From DASQPA01 sp963757335 (lineage in GTDB: Bacteria; Acidobacteriota; Thermoanaerobaculia; Multivoradales; UBA5704), in NCBI GenBank assembly GCA_963757335.1, contig CAVWRJ010000025.1, positions 1,188,768 through 1,252,767 on the forward strand: a stretch of DNA of 64,000 bases. Reading direction: 5' to 3'. The notes under the pieces were generated by a model. That model ran no database searches. It was not told the origin of the DNA and was given only the letters and a program-made list of their open reading frames with translations. The position numbers and the translations under genes were made by a program. This document shows positions 43,515-55,500 of the stretch, piece after piece (position 1 is the stretch's first letter; each line of letters begins with the position of its first letter).

Positions 43515-43524
43515 ACGCCGGAAG

Positions 43525-46500
43525 CTAGACGCCGGGAGCCGGCGCCGGCTCCCGGCGCTCGTTCCCCGCGGATGGAGCGTCGCCCGAGCGTTCCTTGAGC
43601 CGCAAGAGCACCCGGGCGATCTTCTCGCTCTGCCCCGGCCGGGCCTCCGCCGCCACCACCATCTCGGCGAGCGCCGCGACCGTGGGGGTTTCGAACAGCC
43701 GGCGCAGGGGGAGATCCACCTGGAAGGTTTTGCGCACCCGCGATACCAGCCGGGTAGCGAGGAGCGAGTGCCCGCCGAGGCGGAAGAAGCTGTCCTCGAT
43801 CCCCACCCTGTCGAGCCCCAGCACCTCGCACCAGATCCCGACCAGGATCGCTTCGAGCGCAGTGCGCGGCGCCACCTGGGAGGACCCGGAGCTCCACTCC
43901 GGCGCCGGCAGGGCCTTGCGGTCCACCTTGCCGTTGGGAGAGAGCGGCAGCTCGGGCAAAGTGACGAAGACGGCGGGGACCATGTAGGCCGGCAGCCGCT
44001 CTGCCAGGGAGGCCCGCAGGGTGTCGGGCAGGTCCGCGGCGCTCTCCCGCGCCACGACATAGGCGACCAGCCGGAGGTCGCCGGGGCGGTCCGCTTGCGC
44101 CAGCCGCGCCAGGACCGCCGCCGCCGCGACCGCCGGATGGGCCGCCAGGGCCGCCTCGATCTCTCCCAGCTCGATCCGGAAGCCGCGCACCTTCACCTGG
44201 TGATCGATCCGGCCGAGGAACTCCAGCTCGCCGTCCGGCCGGAAACGCGTCCGGTCGCCGGTCCGGTAGAGGCGCTCGCCCGCCGGCCCCGCGGGGTCGG
44301 GCACGAAGCGCTCGGCGGTCAGCTCCGGCCGGCCGAAGTAGCCGCGGGCGAGGCCGGCCCCGCCGAGGAACAGCTCTCCCGGCACCCCCAGCGGGGAGGG
44401 CCGCAGCCAGCGGTCGAGGACCTCGGCGCGGGTGCCGGCGATCGGCCGGCCGATGGCGGGCGAGGTTTCGGACGAGCGCGCCTGGAGGGAGAACGTCGAG
44501 TAGGTGGTGTCCTCCGAGGGGCCGTAGAGATTCCACACCCGCTCGATCTGGGGCAGGCCGTAGAGGGCGGCGACCAGCGGCCGCTGCAGCGCCTCGCCCG
44601 CCAGGTTGACCGTCCGCACCGAGGCCGGCACCCCGCCCTCCCGCACCAGCTCCGCCATCGCCGAGGGCACGGTGTTGACGAGCGTCACCTCCCCGGCGGC
44701 CGGAAGCGAGGGGAGCGCCAGGGCGTGATCGGCGAGGATCACCCGGCCGCCCGTCGACAGCGGCACGAAGAGCTCGAACACCGAGAGATCGAAGCAGACG
44801 GAAGTCGCAAAGAGCACCCCCGACAGCTCGGCCGGGCTCCACACCTCCCGCGCCCAGCGCACCCTCGCCACCGCGCTCCGATGCGCCAGGGCCACCCCCT
44901 TCGGTTTCCCCGTCGAGCCCGAGGTATAGATGAGATAGGCGAGGTTGTCCGCGCCGGGAGCCGGCCCCTCCAGCAGTTCCTCCCAGCTCTCCAGGGGGTG
45001 CCCGGCACTGTCGAGCAGCACCGTCTGTAGATTCGATCCCGCCGATATCGCCGGCATCGCCGATCCCGCCGATATCGCCAGCCGCTCGGTCAGCTCCGCC
45101 TGAGTGAGAAGCACCCGGGCCCCGGAATCGCCGAGCATGAGGCTCAACCGCTCGGCCGGATAGGTGGGATCGAGCGGCACGTAGGCCCCGCCCGCCCCGA
45201 GGACGGCGAGGAGCGCCACCACCAGGGCCGGCGAGCGGGTGAGGCAGACCCCCACCCGCTCCTCCGGGCCGACGCCCAGACCGCGGAGCACCGCGGCCAG
45301 CCGGGAGGCCCGCGCCTGGAGATCGCCGTAGGTGAGCCGTTCGCTCCCCGCGATCAGCGCCTCGGCGGCCGGGGTCCGCGCCGCCTGCGCCGCCACCAGC
45401 TCATGCAGACAGACCGCGGCGGGCGCCAGCGCCGCCCCGGTACCCCAGGCCAGCAGCTGCTCCCGCTCCCCCTCCGCGAGGAGCGGGAGCGAGGAGATCG
45501 TCTGCCCCGACTCGCTCACCGCTCCTGCGAGGAGCGCCGAGAACCACCCCAGGAACCGCACCCCCGTCGCCCGCTCGAAGCGCTCCGTGCTGTAGGACAA
45601 GGCGCCCGCCAGCCCCCCTTGCGCCCCCTCGGCGAGAGTGAGGGTGAGGTCGAACTTCTCCATCCCGCTGGCGAGGCCCAGCGGCTCGGCGGCGAGGCCC
45701 GGCAGGGCGAGCTTCGGGAGCGGCGCATTCTGAAGGATCAGCATGACCTGGAAGAGCGGCGAGTGGGCGAGGCTCCGCTCCGGCGCCAGCTCCGCGACCA
45801 GCTTCTCGAACGGTACGTCCTGGTGAGCGTAGGCGCCGAGGGTGGTCTCCCGCACCTGCGCCAGGAGGGCCGCCACCGGCGGATCGGAGGCGAGGTCGGC
45901 CGGGAGGGGCAGGGTGTTGACGAAGAAGCCGATCAACCCCTCGACCTCGCGGTGGATACGGTTGGCGACCGGCGAGCCGACGACCACCCGCGACTGGCCG
46001 GAGAGCCGCGAGAGGAGGGCCTGGAAGGCCGCCAGCAGCACCATGAAGACGGTCGCCCCCGCGCTCCGGCCGAGCCCGCTCACCCCGTCGCCGAGCGCCG
46101 GCGGCAGCGTTACCGGCAGGCTCTCTCCGCGGAGGCCCTGCACCGGCGGCCGGGGCCGGTCGGCGGGGAGCTCGATCACCTCCGGCACCCCGGCCAGGCG
46201 CTCCCGCCACCAGGCGAGCTGGCGCGCCAGCACCTCGCCGGCGAGCCAGCCGCGCTGCCAGACGGCATAGTCCGCGTACTGGACCGGCAGCTCCGGCAGG
46301 AGAGGCGCGCGGCCTGCGGCCCGCGCGCCGTACCCCTCTCCCAGCTCCCGCACGAGAACCCCCAGCGACCAGCCGTCGCTCACGATGTGATGGAGGTTGA
46401 CGATCAGCAGATGGCTCGCCGGCCGCAGGCGGAGGAGGAGGGCCCGGAGGAGCGGCCCCCGGGCGAGGTCGAAGGGGCGCGCCGCCTCCGCCCTCACCAG

Positions 46501-49500
46501 GCGCCGCGCAACCGCCTCCCCCACTGCCGCGGGAAGGGCGTCGAGACCGACGACCGGGACGGGAAGCGGGAGCTCCGGCGCCGGCGCGATCCCCTGCTCC
46601 GGCCCCTCGGCGCCGGTCCGGAAGGTCGTCCGCAGCGCCTCGTGGCGGCGGACGATGGCGTCCAGGCTCGCCGCCAGGGCGGGCAGGTCGAGAACGCCGT
46701 CGAGCTGAAGCGCCACCGGCATGTTGTAGGCGGCGCTCCCCGGTTCGAGCTGATCCAGAAACCAGAGCCGCTCCTGGGCGAAAGAGAGCGGCAGGGGACC
46801 GGTGCGGGAGGCCGGAGGGAGCGGCACGAGCGGCGGCGGCGGCGATCCCAGACCGGCCGCGAGCGCCCGCTCGGCGAGACCGGCGAGGCCGGCCACGGTC
46901 GGCGCCTCGAAGACCGCCTTGAGCGCCAGCTCTACCCCGAAGGCCTCCCGGACCCGGGAGACCAAGCGGGTGGCGAGGAGAGAGTGCCCGCCGAGCGCGA
47001 AGAAGCTGTCGTCGACCCCCACCTGCTCGCGGCCGAGGACGTCCGCCCAGATCCCCGCCATCATCTCCTCGGCCGGGGTGCGCGGCGCTGCCGATGCCAC
47101 ATCCGATCCCTCCGACGCCTGGGGAGCGAGCCGGGAGAGAGCTCGCCGGTCCACCTTGCCGTTGGGCGACAGCGGCAGGCGGGGGAGGACGACGAAAGCG
47201 CCGGGAACCATGTACTCCGGCAGTCGCGCCCGGAGCGCCGTCCGCAGGGCGGCGGGAGACGGCGCCGGGTCGCCGGCCGCGAGAAAGGCGACGAGCCGCG
47301 GGTCGCCAGGGCGGTCCTCGCGCACCAGCACCGCCACCTCCGCTACTCCCGACCCTTCCGCCCCCGCCGATACCGCCGCCAGGGCGGACTCGATCTCGCC
47401 CAGCTCGATGCGGAAGCCGCGCACCTTCACCTGGTGGTCGATGCGCCCCAGGAAGTCGAGCTCGCCGTCCTCCCGGTAGCGCACCAGGTCGCCTGTCCGG
47501 TAGAGCCGCTCCCCGGCGTGCTCCGACCCGGGGTCGGGGTCCGGCACGAAGCGTTCGGCGGTCAGCTCCGGTCGCCCGAAGTAGCCGCGGGCGAGGCCCG
47601 CCCCGCCGAGGTAGAGCTCCCCCGGCACCCCGAGGGGAGCCGGCTGCAGGCCGCGATCGAGGACGTGGGCTCGAGTGCCGGCGATGGGCCGGCCGATCCC
47701 TGGGGCCCGCTGGGCCGACCGCACCTGGAGGGCGAAGGTCGAGTAGGTCGTGTCCTCCGAGGGCCCGTAGAGATTCCACACCCGCGCGACCTGGGGCAGA
47801 GCGTAGAGAGCCCCGACGAGCGGCCGCTGGAGCGCCTCGCCCGCCAGGTTGACCGTCCGCACCGAGGCCGGCACCCCACCCTCCCGCACCAGCTCCGCCA
47901 TCGCCGAGGGCACGGTGTTGACGAGGGTCACCTCTCCCGCGGCCGGCAAGATGGGGAGGGCGAGCGCGTTGTCGGCAACGATCACCCGACCGCCGGTGGA
48001 GAGCGGCACGAAGAGCTCGAAGACCGAGAGGTCGAAGCAGACCGAGGTGGCGAACAGCACTCCCGACAGTTCCTCCGGGCTCCACACCTGCTGCGCCCAG
48101 CGCACCATGGCGACCGCGCTCCGGTGGGTCAGGGCCACCCCCTTGGGGGTTCCGGTCGAGCCCGAGGTGTAGATGAGATAAGCGAGGTTGTCCGCGCCAG
48201 GGGCTGACCCGGCGACAGCCGCCGCCTGAGGCTCCTGAGTTTCGCCTGCCGGGTCGAGCAGCACCACCCGCGCTGCCGGAGCCGGCAGGCGGCCGGTCAG
48301 CTCCGCCTGGGTGAGGAGCACCCGGGCCCCGGAATCCCCCAGCATCAACCTCAGCCTCTCCGCGGGATAGGCGGGATCGAGCGGCACATAGGCCCCCCCC
48401 GCTTCGAGAACGGCGAGGAGCGCTACCACCAGGGCCGGCGAGCGCGGCAGGCAGACCGCCACCCGCTCCTCCGGACCGACGCCCAGGCCGCGCAGCACCG
48501 CCGCCAGCCGGTAGGCCCGCGCCGCGAGCTCGCCGTAGGTCAGCCGCTCGGTACCTGCGATCAGCGCCTCGGCAGCGGGGGTGCGAGCCGCCTGGGTCGC
48601 CACCAACTCGTGCAGGCAGGAGGGCTCGACGGCAAGGTCCGCCCCGGCGCTCCACGCGAGGAGCTGCCGCCGCTCGCTCTCGGCGAGGAGGGGCAGCTCC
48701 GACACCCGGCGCCCGGGTTCTCCCAGGGCCCCTCCGAGGAGAGCCGCGAACCATCCTAGGAGCCGCTCCGCCGTCCCCCGCTCGAAGAGGTCCGTGCTGT
48801 AGGAGAGAGTCCCGGCCAGGTCCCCCTCGCCGCGCGCCAGGAGGGTGAGGCTCAGGTCGAACTTCTCCGTCCCGCCGCCGAGGGGCGCGGGCTCGGCGGC
48901 GAGGCCGGGGAGCGACAGCCGGGGCAGGGGCGCGTTCTGGAGCGTCAGCATGACCTGGAAGAGCGGCGAGTAGGCGAGGCTCCGCGCGGGCGACAGCGCC
49001 TCGACCAGTTTTTCGAACGGCAGATCCTGGTGGGCGTAGGCTCCGAGGGTCGTCTCCCGCAGCTGACCGAGGAGTACCGCGAAAGCCGGATCGGAGGTCA
49101 GGTCCGCGGGGAGGACGAGGGTGTTGACGAAGAAGCCGATCAGACCCTCGGTCTCCAGCCGGTTCCGGTTGGCGACCGGCGAGCCCACCACCACCCGATC
49201 CTGCCCGGAGAGCCGCGAGAGGAGGGACTGGAAGGCGGCGAGGAGGACCATGAAGGTCGTCGCTCCCCGGCTCCGGCCAAGCCCGCTCACCTCGGCGCCG
49301 AGCCCCAGCTCGACCGGCAGGCTGGCGCCCCGGAGGCTCGCCACCGCCGGCCGCGGACGGTCGGCCGGCAGCTCGAGCACCTCCGGCATTCCCGCCAGGC
49401 GCTCCTGCCACCAGCCGAGCTGGCGGGCCAGCACCTCCCCGGCGAGCCAGGACCGCTGCCAGACGGCGAAGTCCGCATACTGGATGGGGAGCGGCGCCAG

Positions 49501-52500
49501 GGCGGCCGGCCGGCCCTCGGCGAGCGCGCCGTAGATCTCCCCCAGCTCGCCCACCAGCACCCCCATCGACCAGCCGTCGCTGACGATGTGATGGAGGTTG
49601 ATCCCCAGCAGGTGCCTGGCCGAGCCCAGGCGGAGGAGCGACGCCCGCAGGAGCGGTCCCCGGGCGAGATCGAACGGCCGCGCCGCCTCGACTCTAGCGA
49701 GGCGGAGCGCCGTCGCCTCCCGATGCCCTTCCGGGAGGGCCGCGAGGTCGATCACGGGGAGATCCAGCCCACGCTCCGGCGCGATCACCTGGACCGGTCC
49801 CTCGGCTCCCGCCTCGAAAGTGGTGCGGAGCGCCTCGTGCCGGCGGACCACCCCGCCCAGGCTGGCGGCGAGCCGGCCGGCGTCCGGGGTCCCGGTCAGC
49901 CAGAGGGCGAAGGGGACGTTGTAGGAGGAGCCGCCCGGTTCCAGCTGGTCCAGAAACCAGAGGCGCTCCTGGGCGAAGGAGAGCGGCAGCTGGTATTGGG
50001 AGGCCCGAGCGGCCCCGGGGAGCGGGACGAGCGGCGGCGCCGCGAGCCCCAGGCCCCGTGCCAGCTCCAGGTCGGCGAGGGCGGCGAGGCCGGCCACGGT
50101 CGGCGCCTCGAACACCGCCTTGACCGGCAGCTCGACCCCGAACGCCTCCCGCACCCGCGAGATCAGCCGGGTGGCCAGGAGGGAGTGTCCGCCGAGCTCG
50201 AAGAAGCCGTCGTGGAGGTCGATCCGCGCGACCTCGATCCCCAGCACCTCGGCCCAGATCCCCGCCATGACCTCCTCGGCCGGGGTGCGCGGCGCCGTCA
50301 GCGAGCGTGGCTCGGCCGCGATCTCAAAGGCCGGCAGGGCCCGACGGTCCACCTTGCCGTTGGGATTGAGCGGCAGCATGTCGAGCACCAGGAACCCGGC
50401 GGGCACCATGTACTCCGGCAGGCGCTCGCGGAGAAAGGCGCGGAGCTCCGGCACCGCCAGGGGATCGCCCCCCGGCCGCGCCGCCACGTAGGCGATCAAC
50501 CGCTTCTCCCCGCTCTCCTGGCGCACGAGCACCGCGGCCTGCTCGACCTCCGGATGGGTGGCGAGCGCCGCCTCGATCTCCCCGGGCTCGATGCGGAAGC
50601 CGCGGATCTTCACCTGCGCGTCGATCCGCCCCAGGAACTCGATCGCCCCTGGGGTCCCGGTCACACTGAAGCGCACCAGGTCCCCCGTCCGGTAGAGCCG
50701 CGCTCCCGGGGTGCCGAACGGGCTCGGCACGAAGCGCTCGGCGGTCAGCTCCGGCCGCCCCAGATAGCCCCGGGCCAGGCCGTCGCCGCCCACGAAGAGC
50801 TCTCCCGGAACCCCGGCCGGCGCCGGCCACCCTCCCCGGTCGAGGACGTGAACCGTGCTGTTGGCGATCGGGCCGCCGATGGCGACCGTCGTCGCCCCCG
50901 CGGGCACCGCCACGACCGGGTGCCAGGTGCTGAAAGTGGTGTTCTCGGTCGGACCGTAGACGTGCAGCAGCCGCGCCGGCCCCCCCGCTTCCAACACCCG
51001 CCGCACCAGCTGCGGGTCGACCGCCTCGCCGCCGAAGAGCAGCCAGCTTAAGGGGTTGAAGGCGGCGGGCTCCTCCCGGGCGACCTGGTTGAAGAGCGCG
51101 GTGGTGAGGAAAAGGGCGGTCACCTGCTGCTCCGCCAGATGCGCCGCGAGCTGCCGGGGCGAGAGCGCCAGGTCACGCTCGATCAGCACCAGGGTGCCGC
51201 CGTTGACCAGCGCCCCCCAGATCTCCCAGGTGGTGGCGTCGAAAGCCGTGTTGGCGAGCTGTGCCACCCGGTCGGCGGCCGCGAGCGGCGCATAGTCGGT
51301 CTCCCGGACCAGCCTGACGATCGCCTGGTGCGGCACGGCGACCCCCTTGGGCGTGCCGGTCGAACCGGAGGTGTACATAACGTAGGCCAGGCTTAAGGGG
51401 AGCGCCCTTCCCCGCTCGCCGGGAACGGCGGTGCCGTCGGCGCCATCGGTCCAGTCCGCCGCGCGGTCCAGGCAGAGCACCTTCGCCGGCAGCGCGGTAG
51501 CCGCCGGCAGCAGCTCGCGGAGGCCCTCCTCCGTCACCACGACGGGCGCCGCGGTGTCGTGGAGGAGAAAGGTCAGGCGCTCGCGCGGGAAGGCGGGATC
51601 GAGCGGCACGAAGGCGCCGCCGGCAGCGAGAATGGCGAGCATGACGACGACCCGGTCCAGGGGCCGACCCAGGCAGACTGCCACCGGCACCTCGGCGCCG
51701 ACCCCGAGGGCGGCGAGGTGGAGCGCCAGGCGGCCGGCTTGCCGGTCGAGCTCGCCGTAGGAGAGCGCCGCTCCCCCGGAGACCAGGGCCACGGCATCCG
51801 GGGCGCGCCTCGCCTGCTCCAGGAACAGCTCGTGGACGGTGCTCTCCCGCGGGTAGTTCGTCGCTCCCCCGCTCCACTCGGCGAGTTGATGGCGCTCGGC
51901 GGCGGTGAGGAGGGGCAGGTCCCACAACCGCCGCTCCGGCGCCGCCGTGGCGCTCGCGAGGAGCTCGCCGAGGCACTCCGAGAGGCGCTCGATCGTCGCC
52001 GCCTCGAAGAGGTCGGTGCTGTACTCCCAGATCCCGATCAGGCCGTCGGGGGTGGCGGCGAGGTTCAAGGTCAGGTCGAACTTCGCCGACTCCCCGTCGA
52101 GCTCCACCCGCGAGAGCTCGAGGTCCGGCAGGGCGAGGGTCCGACTGGGCGCGTTCTGAAGGGAGAAGAGTACCTGGAAGACGGGCGTCCGGCCCGGGTC
52201 CCGCTCGGCGGTCACCGCTTCGACGACCTTCTCGAAGGGCAGATCCTGGTGCGCATAGGCCGCGAGGGTCGTCCTCCGCACTCTCGAAAGGAGCTGCCGG
52301 AACTCGGGATCGCCGCTCAAATCCGAGCGCAGGACGAGGGTGTTGACGAAGAACCCGATCAGCCCCTCGCTCTCGCGCCGGGTGCGGTTGGCGATCGGCG
52401 TTCCCACCGCCAGGTCCTCCTGGCCCGTGATCCGCGCCAGGAGGGCGGAGAAGCCGGCGAGGAGAGTCATGAACAGGGTTCCCCCGGCGCTCCGGGAGAG

Positions 52501-55500
52501 CCGGGCCAGGGCCTCGACGCGCTCAGGGCCGAGGACGAAAGGGCGCACCGCTCCCCGGCCCGTCCGCTGTCGGGGCCGCGGGTGGTCGGTCGGGAGGTCC
52601 AAGGGAGGCAGGCCGGCGAGGGTCTCCCGCCACCAGGCGATCTCCCGTTCGAGCACCGCGCCCGAGAGCCACTGCCGCTGCCAGACGGCGAAATCCGCAT
52701 ACTGGATCGGCAGCGCCGGCAGGACCTCTATCGACGAGGTGTTTCCGGCCAGGAAGGCGCGGTAGAGCGCTCCCAGCTCCTCGACCAGCACTCCCACCGA
52801 CCAGCCGTCGGAGACGATGTGGTGCAGGTTGAAGAGCGCCCGCTGCCGCTCCCGCCCGATACCGATCAGCACCGCCCGCAGGAGCGGCCCGTGGGCGAGG
52901 TCGAACGGCCGGCGGGCCTCCTCCCGGGTCAGCCGGGCCAGCTCCGGCCCCCGCGCCGGCTCCGCAATACCCGTGAGGTCGACCTCGGGCACCTTCAGCG
53001 AATTCTCGGGGCTGACGGGACCCTCGGGAGCGATCACCTGCACCGGCCGGCTGCCGGTCCAGGCGAAGGTCGTCCGCAGCGCTTCGTGCCGGCGGACGAT
53101 CGCCGCCAGGCCGGCGACGAACGCCGCCCGGTCCAACCTGCCCGCGAGCTCGAACGCCGCCGGCATGTTGTAAGCCGAGCTTCCCGGCTCCAGCTGGTCT
53201 AAAAACCACAGCCGTTCCTGGGCGAAGGAGAGCGGCGGTTCTCCGTCCCGCCCATCCCTCCCGTCCCTCGGCAACGCCTGGAGCGGCGGCGGCGCGGCGA
53301 GCCGATCCCCACCCCGGCCCGCCTCCTCGATCGCCTGGGCGAAACCGGCCAGGGTCGGCGCCTCGAAGAGCCGCCGCAGCGGCACCTCCACCTGGAGCGC
53401 CTCGCGCACTCGCGACACCACCTGGGTGGCGAGGAGCGAGTGGCCCCCCAGGTCGAAGAAGCTGTCCTCCCGCCCCGGAGGTGAAACCCCCAGAAGGTCG
53501 GCCCAGATCCCCGCCAGGAGCTCCTCAACCGGCCCGCGCGGCGCTTCGCGCGCCGGTTTCTCCGCCGGAACGGCGGGCTCGGGGAGAGCCTTCCGATCGA
53601 GCTTACCGGTGGGCGACAGGGGTAGCGCCGGGAGGACCGTGAAGGCCGCCGGCACCATGTACCCGGGGACCCTGGCCTTCAAGAACTCCTGGATTGCCAC
53701 CCCCGTTCCCAGCATCCCCAGGCTCTCGCCCGGGCCGAGGACCAGGTAGGCGAGCAACCGCCGGCTCCCGGTGCCCGGGTCCTCGCGGTCGACGACCGCC
53801 GCCGCCGCCACCGCCGGGTGCTCCTTCAAGGCCGCCTCGATCTCCCCCAGCTCCACCCGGAAGCCGCGGATCTTGACCTGGCCGTCGATCCGGCCCACAA
53901 ACTCGATCGCCCCATCGGCACGGAAGCGCGCCAGGTCCCCCGAGCGATAGATACGGGCGCCGGGCTCGTCCTCAAAGCCGGCCAGAGGGTGGGGCACGAA
54001 CTTCTCCGCAGTGAGATGGGCGCGGTCCAGGTAGCCCCGCGCGAGACAGGGGCCGGCGATGCACAGCTCCCCCGCCACCCCGATGGGCACCGGCTGGAGC
54101 TCGGGGTCAAGCAGGTAGATCCGGGTGCGCGCGATCGGCCGGCCGATCGGCTGGGCCCGGCCGTAGTCGCCGGGCCGGCAGCGCCAAGAGGTCACCGAGA
54201 TCGTCGCCTCGGTCGGGCCGTAGCGGTTGTAGAGGTCGGCCTTCGACTGGGCGTGGAAACGCGCCGGCAGGTCGACCGGCATCGCCTCACCGCCGGAGAG
54301 CACGGTGCGCAGGTTGCCGCAGTCGGCGAGCGAGTGCTCCTTCAAGAGGGCCGCGAGCATCGCCATGGTGAAGGTCGCCTGCGGGATCTCCCAGTCGCGG
54401 AGGAGACTCACGAGATAACCGGGCTCGCGCTCGCCGCCCGGCCGCGCCAGCACCGTCGTGCCGCCCACCAGAAGTGGCCCGAAGACCTCCAGAATCGAGG
54501 CGTCGAAGCTGATCGTCGTCTTGTGGACGAAGCTGTCTCCTTCGTGGAGCTCGACCTCCCGGGCGAAGCGCAGCCGGCTTCCCAGGGCGCCGTGGGTCAC
54601 CACCACCCCCTTGGGCTTCCCCGTCGAGCCCGAGGTATAGATGACGTAGGCCGGATGGCCGGGCAGGAGGGCTGCTGGATGGACCACCCCCGTCTCCCTG
54701 GGCGGCTCGACCTCCCACAGGTCCTCGACGATCACCTTCCGCCCAGCACCGCTATCGCCTCCGAAATCGGGGAGCGCCGCGGCCCGATCGGACTGGGTGA
54801 GGAGGACCGAGACCCCGGCATCGGCGAGGATGAAGGCTTGGCGCTCGACCGGCAGCGACGGATCGACGGGGAGGTAGGCGCCGCCCGCCTCCCAGATGGC
54901 GAGGAGCGACGCCACCATGGCGAAGGAGCGCTCGACGGCGATGCCGACCCGCGACTCGGGACCCACCCCGAGCGCCCGCAGGTGGCCGGCGAGCCGCCGG
55001 GTCCGCGCCGCGAGCTCGCCGTAGCTCAGCCGTTCGCCGGAGAAGGCGAGCGCCAGGGCGTCCGGGTGGCGGGCGGCACGGACGGCGAGGAGTGCCGGCA
55101 CCAGGCCCTCCGCGGCGAGCTCCGCCGGGGTGTCGTTCCACTCGGCGAGCATCTGGTGGCGTTCGGCCATGGCGAGGAACGGCAGCTCGGTTACCCGGCG
55201 GGAGGGGTCGGCGACCGCCGCCGCGAGGAGAGTCGCGAAGTGCTCGCCGAGGCGAATCGCGCTGGTGCGGTCGAAGAGGTCCCGGCTGTACTCGACGATG
55301 CCGCGCAGAGCGCCGTCCGGCTCCTCGCGGAAGGTGAGGGTCAGGTCGAACTTGGCGACCCCGCTCTCGACGATCACCGGCTCGACCTCGACCCCCGGCA
55401 GATGGAGGGCGCCCGGCGGGGCGTTCTGCACGACGAAGAGGACCTGGAAGAGCGGGGCATGATCGAGATGGCGCTCGGGCCGGAGTTCCTCGACCAGCCG

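Noticed and set aside
43525..43760. Thioesterase or reductase at the end of the five-module NRPS
   Set aside because: No GxSxG or Rossmann motif in any frame after T5; only a short charged tail precedes the stop.
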